Shown: positions 1 through 8,284, counted from the first letter of the stretch. The stretch is DNA of 21,177 nucleotides from CAYTET01 sp964436975 (GCA_964436975.1 CAYTET010000035.1:1-21177), one strand, 5' to 3'. Numbers and translations are program-made. The notes: generated from the letters alone by a model not told the origin.

Positions 1-59
1 AGAATCCTGCCTTTCTTCAACCCTTTCTTGGTCTCACATCAATTGTAGTCATACAGACG

Positions 60-88
60 GGAGCCGGTTCAAAACGGCTCCTGTTTTA
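60..88 (+). terminator. Intrinsic terminator of an upstream unit
   Basis: A 7-bp GC-rich stem (GGAGCCG at 60-66 pairing with CGGCTCC at 75-81, 8-nt loop) is followed by a T-rich tail (TGTTTTACTTTT). It faces the plus strand and would end whatever gene lies left of the window. Bases 1-59 show no gene or structure that I can identify. Confidence 0.75.
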
Positions 89-113
89 CTTTTAGATGCG
101 GATAATTTATACT
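85..113 (+). promoter_or_regulatory. Probable SigA promoter of galK
   Basis: TTTACT (85-90, 4/6 match to the -35 consensus) and TATACT (108-113, 5/6 match to the -10 consensus) are separated by 17 bp and sit just past the preceding terminator. A GAGGT ribosome site at 126-130 follows, 6 nt before the galK ATG. I see no clear catabolite-responsive element here. The -35 overlaps the terminator tail. Confidence 0.55.
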
Positions 114-136
114 GAAGTAAATTATGAGGTACCACT

Positions 137-1309
137 ATGGATAATAAGGGTATGCGTGAAGAGTTTATCAAGATATTTAAAGATAATAACAGCGATATTG
201 CCGTTTTTTATGCCCCGGGAAGGGTTAATCTTATCGGTGAGCATACTGATTATAATGGCGGTCATGTGCTGCCCTGTGCCCTTACCCTTGGCATTTTCGG
301 GGCTTTCCGCTTAAGAGACGATAATCAGCTGCGCTTCTATTCGCTCAGTTATCCGCAGACCGGAATTGTTGAAAGCAATCTGAATTCCCTGCTGGACAGC
401 CGCACCGGCGGCTGGAGCAATTATCCCCAGGGCATGATCTGGACGCTGCAGCAGAAGGGATATAACATCAGCCGGGGTCTGGATATGCTGGTATACAGTC
501 ATCTGCCGGTTGGCTGCGGGCTGTCTTCATCAGCCGCGCTGGAGGTCATGACGGGATTAGCCCTGTCAAAACTGTTTAACTTAAGCCTGACAACTCTGCA
601 GCTGGCTCAATTCGGCCAGTATTGCGAAAACCAGTATATTAACGTGCGCTGTGGGATCATGGATCAGTTTGCTTCGGCTTTCGGCAAAGCGGACCAGGCT
701 ATTTTTCTGGATACCAATACCTGTGAATATGAATACGCTCCGCTGAACTTTGAACACACCAAAATCATCATTGCCAATACCAATGTCAAGCATTCCCTGG
801 CTTCTTCAGCCTACAACCAGCGGCGCAGCCAGTGTGAAAATGCTTTGAAGCAGCTGCAGACTGTCTGTGACATTAAGAGTCTGGGCGATTTAAATGAAAC
901 TGAATTTGAAGCCTGCAAAGCTGTGATCAGGGATGAAACGGAAAGAAAGCGGGCCCGGCATGCTGTCTATGAGAATCAGCGGACCATCCGCGCTTATCAG
1001 GCCCTGAAGAATAATGATCTTGCCCGGTTCGGCCAGCTGATGAATGAATCGCATATCTCGCTGCGGGATGATTATGAAGTATCCTGTCCGCAGCTGGATT
1101 TTCTGGCTCAGAGCGGCTGGATGATGAATGGTGTCAGCGGCAGCCGGATGACCGGCGGCGGCTTTGGCGGCTGTACGGTATCGCTGGTCAATGATGACGC
1201 CGTGGCCAGCTTTATAACCGTATTGGGACAGCAGTATTTTGAAAAGTTTAATCTCAAGGCAGAATTCTATATTGCCCAGGCCGGAGACGGCGCAAAGGAA
1301 ATTAAATGA
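137..1309 (+). CDS. galK: Galactokinase
   Basis: Phosphorylates alpha-D-galactose to galactose-1-phosphate with ATP, the entry step of the Leloir pathway in the cytoplasm. The 390-aa length is normal for bacterial GalK. The galactokinase signature GRVNLIGEHTDYNGG lies at residues 29-43. The GHMP-kinase ATP loop follows as PVGCGLSSSAA (124-134), then CGIMDQ (172-177) with the expected catalytic Asp176, and the C-terminal GHMP motif TGGGFGGC (339-346). The ATG at 137 has a GAGGT ribosome site and its own likely promoter. Neither galE nor galT is visible nearby, although they could lie left of the window. The stop overlaps the next start as ATGA, so the flavoprotein behind it is probably translationally coupled. 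Identity is certain from the motifs. Confidence 0.97.
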   Translation: MDNKGMREEFIKIFKDNNSDIAVFYAPGRVNLIGEHTDYNGGHVLPCALTLGIFGAFRLRDDNQLRFYSLSYPQTGIVESNLNSLLDSRTGGWSNYPQGMIWTLQQKGYNISRGLDMLVYSHLPVGCGLSSSAALEVMTGLALSKLFNLSLTTLQLAQFGQYCENQYINVRCGIMDQFASAFGKADQAIFLDTNTCEYEYAPLNFEHTKIIIANTNVKHSLASSAYNQRRSQCENALKQLQTVCDIKSLGDLNETEFEACKAVIRDETERKRARHAVYENQRTIRAYQALKNNDLARFGQLMNESHISLRDDYEVSCPQLDFLAQSGWMMNGVSGSRMTGGGFGGCTVSLVNDDAVASFITVLGQQYFEKFNLKAEFYIAQAGDGAKEIK

Positions 1310-2655
1310 CCCTGAAAAAATATATATCGATTGTGGAAAAGGCCGCCGGCCGCCAAATCAATAAATATGCCAAAAAGCAGATCAGAAACAAGCTTAACGA
1401 AGCCGCTGTGGATAAGGCGGTTATCGTCGGAGCCGGCATCAGCGGCTGTTTTCTGGCTTATAAGCTGGCCCGGGACGGCTATAATGTCACCGTTGTTGAG
1501 CAGGCTCCGGCCCATTATTACCAGCCGGAATGCTACGAGCCGGTTTTAACCGAAACCCTGCAGCAGGCCGGCCTTTACGGTGAAGATTCTTCGGCCGGCT
1601 GGCTGGTCCGGCTGGGCAATCCCTTTAGAATGGCCATTGGGGAGAACTATTATCAGTTCAGAAAGAGTGCGGTTCTGGTTTCGTACCGCCAGTTTCTGCG
1701 TTTCCTCAGACAAAACGCTGATGCTGCCGGGGTAAAGTTTCATTACGGCGTTACGGCCGCCGGCTATGAAAACGGCATGATCTTAGCCTACAACCGGAAT
1801 GCCGATGTTTTTCGGTATCCGGCCAATTTAGTCATTGACGCTTCCGGTCTTAAGGGCGCAATCCGGCAGCTGAAAACAGGAGAAAAGCTGTTGGCCGCGC
1901 CACTGAACCTGAATGAAATGCAATATGTCTACCGCTGCATTGGGGCACCCCGAAACGATCATAGTTCCGTGTACAAGCTTACTCCGCACCGCCAGTGGCT
2001 GCTTGATTATGGCAGCCGGGGCGGGGAGCAGGGCTTTATTGCCCACTATGACAAGAGTGACAAGATCAGCTGGACACCGTTTATCGACGGCCGGCTCGGC
2101 CAGAGCCTGCTTCAGTACAGTTATGCCGGCTTAGCCTGCAGTCAGCTTACTTCAAACGGCCTGATGACTTTGGCCGGCTGCAGTGGCCAGACTGATCCTT
2201 TGGCCGGACTGTCCATCGGTCCGGGTCTGCGCAGTGCTCTGACCTGTTTTAAAACGGCGGCGGCCTGTCTGAATAAGCACAGCTGCAGTCATGCCGATCT
2301 GAGCGCTTATGATCATGATTACTACGCCGTTTCTTTTCAGGGCGGTAAGCATGATGCCTTATGCCTGTGGCTTAAGATGACGGCTGATTTTACCGAAGGG
2401 CAGTGGAACAAGCTGGCCGCTGACCAGCTGGTTGATGAAAGCTACCTTAACGGACTTATTGATCCCTATCTTCCTTTTCCGGCCCTTAACTTTGATGGCC
2501 GTGTCAAAGAAGATGAAACCGTCAAAGCGCTGGCCAAAGCCAACCAGAACTGTCTGGATCTGTTTAACCATGATCTGACCTATCCGCCGACTTATAATGC
2601 CGAAGCCTTGGCGCAGTGGCAGAAAAAAAGGGACGGCCTATGGCGGAAACAGTGA
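1306..2655 (+). CDS. FAD-dependent oxidoreductase, geranylgeranyl-reductase-like
   Basis: A 449-aa soluble flavoprotein whose substrate I cannot name. After a basic, helical N-terminal extension of about 37 residues there is a Rossmann FAD-binding motif (GAGISG, 42-47) with the usual acidic residue at the end of beta-2 (Glu65). The second conserved region VIDASG (176-181) and the C-terminal region LAGCSGQTDPLAGLSIGPGL (289-308) match the layout of the PHBH/geranylgeranyl-reductase superfamily, where the last region normally begins with Gly-Asp. Here that Asp is Cys292, while the downstream Asp-Pro-Leu is kept. There are no membrane segments. It overlaps galK by 4 bp (ATGA), with AAGGA 6 nt upstream, so it is probably translated from the same message. 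The galactose link is context only. It could act on a lipid, quinone or other hydrophobic substrate. Confidence 0.8.
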   Translation: MTLKKYISIVEKAAGRQINKYAKKQIRNKLNEAAVDKAVIVGAGISGCFLAYKLARDGYNVTVVEQAPAHYYQPECYEPVLTETLQQAGLYGEDSSAGWLVRLGNPFRMAIGENYYQFRKSAVLVSYRQFLRFLRQNADAAGVKFHYGVTAAGYENGMILAYNRNADVFRYPANLVIDASGLKGAIRQLKTGEKLLAAPLNLNEMQYVYRCIGAPRNDHSSVYKLTPHRQWLLDYGSRGGEQGFIAHYDKSDKISWTPFIDGRLGQSLLQYSYAGLACSQLTSNGLMTLAGCSGQTDPLAGLSIGPGLRSALTCFKTAAACLNKHSCSHADLSAYDHDYYAVSFQGGKHDALCLWLKMTADFTEGQWNKLAADQLVDESYLNGLIDPYLPFPALNFDGRVKEDETVKALAKANQNCLDLFNHDLTYPPTYNAEALAQWQKKRDGLWRKQ

Positions 2656-3389
2656 TCAATTCGGTCAGCAATACAAAGGTTAAAGCCTGGGCCAGGCTGA
2701 AACAGCGCAAGGGCCGCAGTGACAGCGGCCTGTTTATCATCCAGCAGCCCCACCTGATTACCGAAGCCATCAAGGCTGAGGCGGTCGATACCTTATTAAT
2801 AAGACAGGGCTGTGATAATCCCTTTAAACTGACCCCGCAGTTTGTCAGTGACAGCGTTATGCGCAAGCTGTCAACCAACGTATCATTGAATGATTATCTG
2901 GCCATCTGCCGGCAGCCTGAGTATGACAAAATTAATTTCCAGCGGGTCATTGTTCTGGAAAACGTGCAGGATCCCGGCAATGTCGGAACAATCATCCGCA
3001 CGGCTGTCGGCTTTGGCTATGACGCCGTCTTTCTGGATGAGGGCTGTGCTGATGTCTATAATGAAAAAACGATTGCGGCCAGTCAGGGTGCTCTTTTTGG
3101 TATCCCGTTAATCAGACAGGATATGGAAAAGACGATGGCGGCCCTTAGGGCTAACCGGACAGTTGTCATTGCCACTACCCCGCACCAGGCTGATCCGCTT
3201 CTGCAAAGCCAGATTCCTGATCAGTATGCCCTTGTGTTTGGCAATGAAGGAACCGGGCTTTCAGATAAGCTGCTGGCAGATGCCGATCAGCGGATCAAAA
3301 TTGAAATGGACAATTTTGAATCGCTCAATGTAGCCGTGGCCGCTGCCATAACAGCCTATTATTTCCGCTATTCAAAGCGCCTGAAATAA
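2640..3389 (+). CDS. TrmH/SpoU-family RNA 2'-O-methyltransferase (YsgA/RlmP-like)
   Basis: Predicted to transfer a methyl group from S-adenosylmethionine to a ribose 2'-OH in rRNA or tRNA. Counting from the ATG at 2640 the protein has 249 aa. An N-terminal substrate-binding part is followed by the three SPOUT motifs: LENVQDPGNVGTIIRTAVG, ALVFGNEGTGLS and ESLNVAVAAAI, with the trefoil-knot Asn/Arg and Glu residues in place. In-frame GTG at 2616 is possible but has no ribosome site; the ATG has AAAGGGA before it and gives the usual N-terminus, so I prefer it. It overlaps the flavoprotein by 16 bp. In Bacillus subtilis the homologous ysgA (described as RlmP, a 23S rRNA ribose methylase) lies just upstream of pheST, and here it is separated from pheST by one gene. 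The exact target nucleotide is inferred from this synteny only. Confidence 0.88.
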   Translation: MAETVINSVSNTKVKAWARLKQRKGRSDSGLFIIQQPHLITEAIKAEAVDTLLIRQGCDNPFKLTPQFVSDSVMRKLSTNVSLNDYLAICRQPEYDKINFQRVIVLENVQDPGNVGTIIRTAVGFGYDAVFLDEGCADVYNEKTIAASQGALFGIPLIRQDMEKTMAALRANRTVVIATTPHQADPLLQSQIPDQYALVFGNEGTGLSDKLLADADQRIKIEMDNFESLNVAVAAAITAYYFRYSKRLK

Positions 3390-3422
3390 GTGATGCGTTA
3401 TAAATAAAGAAGGAATCATCTT

Positions 3423-3455
3423 ATGAGCAGTCTGCGCATTTTTTACTGTCTTTAA
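3423..3455 (+). other. Possible 10-codon leader ORF before the TPR gene
   Basis: An ATG preceded at 8 nt by AAGGA (3410-3414) opens MSSLRIFYCL and then a TAA, in the 90-bp gap ahead of the TPR gene. The ribosome site is as good as that of many real genes here, but the ORF is short enough to be chance. No attenuator-like hairpin with a T-run follows it. Confidence 0.25.
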
Positions 3456-3479
3456 ATCTTAAAACGGGAGGAGAAAAAG

Positions 3480-4499
3480 ATGGATTTAAACAGCATCATG
3501 GAACAGATTAAAGCCGGGCTGACCGGTGACAGGGAAACCGATATTAAGTATCTTTTAGAGCAGAGTGAGAAATATAAGAATCATAAAGATGGCAAGCTGA
3601 TTCTGCGGGCCTGCAGCCGGCTGCTGGATGATCTGCAGTCAGATGAACCGCAACAGGAAATTAAGACTATAAGAAAAGAAACAGAACAGCATACGGTTGA
3701 TGTCATTAAGCAGGTGCAGGCTGATATAAAACAGAAAGACTATATGAAAGCGGCCGGCCGGCTGGAAGAACTGCTGGCCGACATTGAATCAAAAAAACTT
3801 TATGAGGACGATCAAGTCAGTGAATATCATGACTTCAGTGATTCTTTTCAGGTTGCCCTGTATTCTTCACTTAACAATACAACAAAACAGCAGCGGCCGA
3901 CCGGTCTGCATTTTGAACTTCTTTATCTGGAATACGGCAGTCTGCTGGTGGAACTGAAGGAATATGACAAGGCGGCCCTGGCGCTGCAGAAGGGGCTGCG
4001 CTGGAATCCGCTCAGCCCTGACCTGAATTTTGAATATATGGAAATTTTCAAAGTTACGGGTCAGCTGGATGAGTTTTATAAGCTGGCGGCTGATATGTTT
4101 AAAAAGGCCTACCGGCCCCGGGATGTTGCCCGCTGCTACCGCAATATCGGCTTTGTTTTCATCGAACGCCAATTATGGCCGGTGGCCAAACTATGTTATC
4201 TTCTCAGTCTGAAGTATGATGACCAGGCCAAGCAGGCTTTAAACGAGCTGGCTTATATTGATGATAAGGCCGGGGCCAAAGTCGAGGCACCCGGGCAGAA
4301 AGAAGCGGTTGAACTGGCCGCCCAATACGGCTTTCCGTTCGGGGCCGATCCGGATGTCGTCAGGCAGGCCTACCATTATGGCAAGATCATGCTGGAAGAC
4401 AAAAAATATGAGTCCGCCAAGTATTATCTTGGAATTGCCTACCAGCTGGCGCCCCTGGAAGAAATCAGGAAACTGCTGGAGCAGATTTCAGTCAGCTGA
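3480..4499 (+). CDS. TPR-repeat protein of unknown function
   Basis: A 339-aa, soluble, almost wholly helical protein with no signal peptide or membrane segment. Residues 1-130 are charged and helical (Lys/Glu/Gln rich). From about 144 to 257 there are tetratricopeptide-like helix pairs, for example the unit ending LKEYDKAALALQKGLRWNP (159-177) and a later one around CYRNIGFVFIERQLWPVAKL. A further helical hairpin (KKYESAKYYLGIAYQLAP) lies near the C-terminus. It starts at an ATG 6 nt behind GGGAGGAG. It sits between the RNA methyltransferase and pheS, which are neighbours in Bacillus. The T-box promoter begins 28 nt after its stop, so it is not transcribed with pheS from that promoter. TPR proteins bind other proteins; the partner cannot be read from the sequence. 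Confidence 0.8.
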   Translation: MDLNSIMEQIKAGLTGDRETDIKYLLEQSEKYKNHKDGKLILRACSRLLDDLQSDEPQQEIKTIRKETEQHTVDVIKQVQADIKQKDYMKAAGRLEELLADIESKKLYEDDQVSEYHDFSDSFQVALYSSLNNTTKQQRPTGLHFELLYLEYGSLLVELKEYDKAALALQKGLRWNPLSPDLNFEYMEIFKVTGQLDEFYKLAADMFKKAYRPRDVARCYRNIGFVFIERQLWPVAKLCYLLSLKYDDQAKQALNELAYIDDKAGAKVEAPGQKEAVELAAQYGFPFGADPDVVRQAYHYGKIMLEDKKYESAKYYLGIAYQLAPLEEIRKLLEQISVS

Positions 4500-4526
4500 G
4501 CAAATGCCGTAAAATTGCGGTTAACC

Positions 4527-4555
4527 TTGAAAAATGATGCCGGTTTGTTTAGAAT
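4527..4555 (+). promoter_or_regulatory. SigA promoter of the T-box/pheST unit
   Basis: TTGAAA (4527-4532) and TAGAAT (4550-4555) are each a 5/6 consensus match with an ideal 17-bp spacer. Transcription should begin near 4562, immediately before the T-box stem I, which supports the call. Confidence 0.8.
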
Positions 4556-4561
4556 AATGGC

Positions 4562-4785
4562 AATACAGAGAACAGAAACATGGTAGGATGACAGCCTGAT
4601 AGCGAACCGGGGTTTGGGTGAAAGCCGGCGGGGCGGAGCCTATGAATTCTTCTGCGAGTGAGGCCAATCCCCTCCGTAGCCGCGGCGTTAACGGGCAATT
4701 AAGAGTGTACCGGCGATTAGACCGGTGCAAACCAAGGTGGTACCGCGTTTAAAGCGTCCTTAGACTGACGCTTTTTTTTGTGAAA
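4562..4785 (+). ncRNA. T-box riboswitch leader, phenylalanine-specific
   Basis: Senses uncharged tRNA-Phe and allows transcription into pheST when charging is low. The hallmark T-box sequence AAGGTGGTACCGCG lies at 4734-4747. Its bulge reads TGGT, which pairs with ACCA of a tRNA having discriminator A, as expected for tRNA-Phe. In stem I a helix (CAGAA 4573-4577 with TTCTG 4650-4654) closes a loop whose 3' side carries GAA followed by TTC (4644-4649). TTC is the phenylalanine specifier codon, and a second TTC follows directly. A stem III-like hairpin (ACCGG/CCGGT) is at 4709-4726. The leader ends in a terminator that competes with the antiterminator. The specificity agrees with the downstream genes. 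Confidence 0.93.
4751..4779 (+). terminator. T-box regulated intrinsic terminator
   Basis: AGCGTC and GACGCT pair around a short loop and run into eight T residues. The 5' arm lies just after ACCGCG, so the terminator and the T-box antiterminator are mutually exclusive folds. Confidence 0.88.
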
Positions 4786-4799
4786 GGAGCATTCTATTT

Positions 4800-5837
4800 A
4801 TGATGCCTGATTGGGAGAAACTGAGAAAAGAATACGGCAGTGACATTGAAAAGGCCGTCGATCTGGCGGCCATTGAGAAACTGCGGATTGAGATGTTTGG
4901 CAAAAAAGGGGCAATGGCGGCCTTAATGCAGCAGATGAAGGATATGCAGCCCCAGCAGCGCAAGGAGTTTGGCATGGCCGTCAATGGCCTGAAAAATGAT
5001 ATGCAGCAGCAGCTCAATGACCGGCTGGCCATGCTGGCGCTGGCGGCCAAGCAGAAAGCCATTGCCGACCAGAAAATTGATATTTCACTGCCGGGCCGGC
5101 AGGTCCATTACGGCACTCTCCATCCTCTTACAGTTGTTCAAAACGAATTAGAGGACATTTTCTATGGCATGGGTTATTCCATTGTCGAAGGCCCGGAAGT
5201 TGAATATGACAAATATAACTTTGAAAGGGCCAATATACCCCTGGATCATCCGGCCCGGGATATGCAGGATACCTTTTACGTTGATGTGGAAAGACTGCTG
5301 CGCACCCAGACGACCGCGATTCAGACCCGCTGTCTGGAGAATCTGGCCGACCAGCTGCCGATTAAGGTAGTCTGTCCGGGCCGGGTCTACCGGCGCGATG
5401 ATGATGATGCCACCCATTCCCACGAGTTCACCCAGATAGAAGGACTGGTGGTCGGAAAGGGCATAACAATGGCTGATCTGAAGGGCACCTTGGAATTAAT
5501 GGCCCGGGCCATGTTCGGCAAGCAGCGCCAGATCAGGCTGCGGCAGAGTTACTTCCCGTTTACCGAGCCCAGTCAGGAAGTTGACGTTTCCTGTCATGTC
5601 TGCGGCGGCAAGGGCTGCTCTGTCTGCAAGGGAACCGGCTGGATTGAGATCTTAGGCAGCGGCATGGTTCATCCTGACGTCCTGCGGATGGCCGGAATTG
5701 ACCCGGAAATCTATACCGGTTTTGCCTTTGGCGTCGGCGTGGAACGGGTTGCCATTTTGAAATACGGCATTGATGATATCCGCAATCTGTTTACCAATGA
5801 TCTGCGCTTTTTGGAAGAATTCAAAAGATTTGAGTAG
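4800..5837 (+). CDS. pheS: Phenylalanine--tRNA ligase alpha subunit
   Basis: Catalytic alpha chain of the (alpha-beta)2 phenylalanyl-tRNA synthetase, which charges tRNA-Phe in the cytoplasm. At 345 aa it is of normal size. Residues 1-90 form the helical N-terminal arm that contacts tRNA. The class II core follows: HPARDMQDTFY (150-160), the LLRTQTT region (166-172), motif 2 around FTQIEGLVV (210-218), and motif 3 GFAFGVGVERVAILKYGIDD (307-326). The insert CHVCGGKGCSVCKGTG (265-280) has a four-cysteine knuckle typical of many Bacillota PheS. The start is the first of two adjacent ATGs, behind AAAGGAG; the second would shorten it by one residue. It is controlled by the T-box and is followed 17 nt later by pheT. 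Confidence 0.98.
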   Translation: MMPDWEKLRKEYGSDIEKAVDLAAIEKLRIEMFGKKGAMAALMQQMKDMQPQQRKEFGMAVNGLKNDMQQQLNDRLAMLALAAKQKAIADQKIDISLPGRQVHYGTLHPLTVVQNELEDIFYGMGYSIVEGPEVEYDKYNFERANIPLDHPARDMQDTFYVDVERLLRTQTTAIQTRCLENLADQLPIKVVCPGRVYRRDDDDATHSHEFTQIEGLVVGKGITMADLKGTLELMARAMFGKQRQIRLRQSYFPFTEPSQEVDVSCHVCGGKGCSVCKGTGWIEILGSGMVHPDVLRMAGIDPEIYTGFAFGVGVERVAILKYGIDDIRNLFTNDLRFLEEFKRFE

Positions 5838-5854
5838 GAAAGGGGTGTAACAAA

Positions 5855-8254
5855 ATGAAACTTAGCTATAAACAATTCGGCAAATATGTTGATTTAAGCG
5901 ATTATACCCTTGCCAAGCTGGCTGAGGCTTTAACGACAGCCGGCTTTGAAGTCGAAGATATCCTGCCGGCAGCCTGCGGAAGCAAGCTTGTCATCGGCCA
6001 GGTTAATGAATGCACGGCTCATCCGGACAGCGACCATCTGCATGTCTGCCAGGTAAACACCGGGGAAAAAGTCATTCAGATTGTCTGCGGCGCCCCCAAT
6101 GTCGCCGCCGGTCAGAAAGTCATTGTCGCCCTGCCGGGATGTATGCTGCCTAACGGCGAGATAAAAAGCGGCATTGTCAGAGGTCAGAATTCTGACGGTA
6201 TGATCTGTGCGCTGTTTGAACTGGGCGTCGATAAAAAGACGCTGACGGAACAGCAGCTGAATGGCATCGAAGTGCTGCCGGATGACGCGGTCATCGGCAA
6301 TACGGATGTCCTGGGCTATCTTAATCTTGACGATACCATCCTGGATGTCGCCCTGACACCTAACCGGGCCGACTGTCTGAGCTGGTGGGCCATGGCAAAA
6401 GAGATAGGGGCCATCATTAATAAGCCGGTCAAGCTGCCGGACTATCATATTGAAAGCCATGAAATACCGGCCAGCCTGAATGTCACCACTGAAACGGCTA
6501 AATGTCCGGTCTTCTACGGCAAGGTCATCAACAAAGTAACAATCGGACCTTCGCCGCTGTGGCTGCAGCAGGCTCTGCAGTCTGTCGGCATCAAGGTAAT
6601 AAACAATGTTGTCGATATTTCCAACTTTGTCATGATGGAAACCGGTCAGCCCCTGCATTTCTACGATGTCAATAAAATCAGGGCCCGCCAGATTACCGTT
6701 GTTGACGGTCTTAGTGAAAAGTACGAAGCCCTGGATGGTCTGATTTATGACATTCAGCCCCAGGACATCATGATCACCTCCCAGGGCCAGACTATTGGCA
6801 TTGCCGGTATAATGGGCGGTGAAGATTCAAAAATTGATGATAAGACAACCGGAATAATTATTGAAGCGGCGGCTTTCAGCAGTTCGGCCATCCGGTCAAC
6901 AGCCCGGCGGCTTAATCTTGAAACCGAAGCCTGCCAGCATTTTGAAAAGGGCATCGAGCCTTTGGCGCCGGTCAAGGCCGTAGCGCGCTCTGTCCAGCTT
7001 TTAACCGAACTGGCCGCCGCGGAAGGCATCGAGCAGACCGTTATTGCCGGAACAAACAGCTATCAGCCTTTGAGCATTGATTTAAAGCTGGCCAAGGTCA
7101 ACAGTGTTCTGGCCACTCATTTTTCCATGGCCGAAATAATCCAGCCTTTAAAACAGCTTGATTTCAATCCGGTTATCGCTGATGATCAGACCGTCAGATG
7201 TGACATCCCGTCATACCGTACGGATATCCGGATCCAGGAAGATCTGATTGAAGAGATCATCCGGCTGAAGGGCTATGACAATATTGTGTCTTCACTGCCG
7301 GTAATGCCCACCGTGGCCGCTACCTATGCCCCCGATGGCCGCTTGCTGCGGATAGTCAGCCAGATGCTCAACGGCTGGGGCTTTAATGAAGTGGTTACTT
7401 ATTCTTTGACTAACCAGACCGCGGATGAAACCGGGATATATTCAATCGGAACCCCGGTGACGATTGCCAATCCGGCCTCTGACCAGCGGCGGATCTACCG
7501 CACTTCACTGCTGCCTTCGCTGCTGGAAGTCGTCAGTTATAACCAGGCTCATTTCATCAATGACATCGCCATTTTCGAAACGGCCAATGTCTATGACAAT
7601 AATAATAATTCCAGTAAGCGCATTGCCCTTGTCCAGACCAAGCAGACAACCGTCAGCCGCTGGCAGAAGGAAGTGCTGTCCAACGACTTCTATGCCATGA
7701 AGGGCTATCTTACCGCCATCATGGATAAACTGGGCTATGAGGAAAAAAGGCTTTCTTTCACCACTGATGATAAGCCGCGCAGCCTGCTGCATCCTTATCA
7801 ATATGCTATTGTAAATCTTGATAAAAAGCCGGTCGGCATATTCGGAACCATCAATCCCATTTATGCCCAGCAGCATAATCTGAGTGATCTGGTAATGGCT
7901 GAAATCGATTTTACCGCCATTATGGCTGCTAAGCCGGCGCGGGTCCGCTACACGGCTGTCAGCAAGTATCCGGCCGTCTGCTATGATGTGGCCATGATAG
8001 TCAGCCGCAGCGTCAGCGCTGAAAAGATCATCAGCGTTATCCGCAAGGCCGGCGGCAAGCTGGTCGTCAATACCGAGATCTTCGACGTCTATCAGGGTCT
8101 GGGCATCAGCCCGCTGGAAAAATCAGTAGCCGTCAGCATTACATACCAGTCAGCCCAGTCGACATTGGCTGAAAAGGATATACTGCCGGTTCACAATGCC
8201 ATCATCGATGCGCTGAAACACCAGCTGAAGGCGGTTATCCGCGATTCAAAATGA
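5855..8254 (+). CDS. pheT: Phenylalanine--tRNA ligase beta subunit
   Basis: Beta chain of phenylalanyl-tRNA synthetase, carrying tRNA recognition and the editing site that hydrolyses Tyr-tRNA-Phe. It has 799 aa, the usual full length. In order: an EMAP/OB-type tRNA-binding domain at about residues 40-150 (HPDSDHLHVCQVNTGE), the B3/B4 editing domain at about 210-400, the B5 domain at about 400-480 with IQEDLIEEIIRLKGYDNI, a class II-like non-catalytic core to about 690, and the C-terminal ferredoxin-fold anticodon-binding domain (SKYPAVCYDVAMIVSR to the end). The ATG has GGGGTG before it. It is co-transcribed with pheS. No terminator is visible after it, but a strong promoter follows in the 73-bp gap. 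Confidence 0.98.
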   Translation: MKLSYKQFGKYVDLSDYTLAKLAEALTTAGFEVEDILPAACGSKLVIGQVNECTAHPDSDHLHVCQVNTGEKVIQIVCGAPNVAAGQKVIVALPGCMLPNGEIKSGIVRGQNSDGMICALFELGVDKKTLTEQQLNGIEVLPDDAVIGNTDVLGYLNLDDTILDVALTPNRADCLSWWAMAKEIGAIINKPVKLPDYHIESHEIPASLNVTTETAKCPVFYGKVINKVTIGPSPLWLQQALQSVGIKVINNVVDISNFVMMETGQPLHFYDVNKIRARQITVVDGLSEKYEALDGLIYDIQPQDIMITSQGQTIGIAGIMGGEDSKIDDKTTGIIIEAAAFSSSAIRSTARRLNLETEACQHFEKGIEPLAPVKAVARSVQLLTELAAAEGIEQTVIAGTNSYQPLSIDLKLAKVNSVLATHFSMAEIIQPLKQLDFNPVIADDQTVRCDIPSYRTDIRIQEDLIEEIIRLKGYDNIVSSLPVMPTVAATYAPDGRLLRIVSQMLNGWGFNEVVTYSLTNQTADETGIYSIGTPVTIANPASDQRRIYRTSLLPSLLEVVSYNQAHFINDIAIFETANVYDNNNNSSKRIALVQTKQTTVSRWQKEVLSNDFYAMKGYLTAIMDKLGYEEKRLSFTTDDKPRSLLHPYQYAIVNLDKKPVGIFGTINPIYAQQHNLSDLVMAEIDFTAIMAAKPARVRYTAVSKYPAVCYDVAMIVSRSVSAEKIISVIRKAGGKLVVNTEIFDVYQGLGISPLEKSVAVSITYQSAQSTLAEKDILPVHNAIIDALKHQLKAVIRDSK

Positions 8255-8255
8255 T

Positions 8256-8284
8256 TTGTCAGCCTGTCATAATGTGTTTATAAT
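8256..8284 (+). promoter_or_regulatory. SigA promoter upstream of the YebC-family gene
   Basis: TTGTCA (8256-8261) and a perfect TATAAT (8279-8284) are separated by 17 bp. The predicted start, near 8291, falls on an 11-bp perfect palindrome CCTGATTCAGG (8292-8302), a possible operator. The promoter can serve the YebC gene, purA and gpsB. Confidence 0.8.

Noticed and set aside
2616..2639. Upstream GTG start for the RNA methyltransferase
   Set aside because: There is no ribosome site before it and the extra residues lie in the overlap with the flavoprotein; ATG 2640 fits the family N-terminus.
5930..6658. Long minus-strand open frame inside pheT
   Set aside because: It lies fully antisense to a certain gene, has no ribosome site or recognisable motif, and is explained by the codon bias of pheT.
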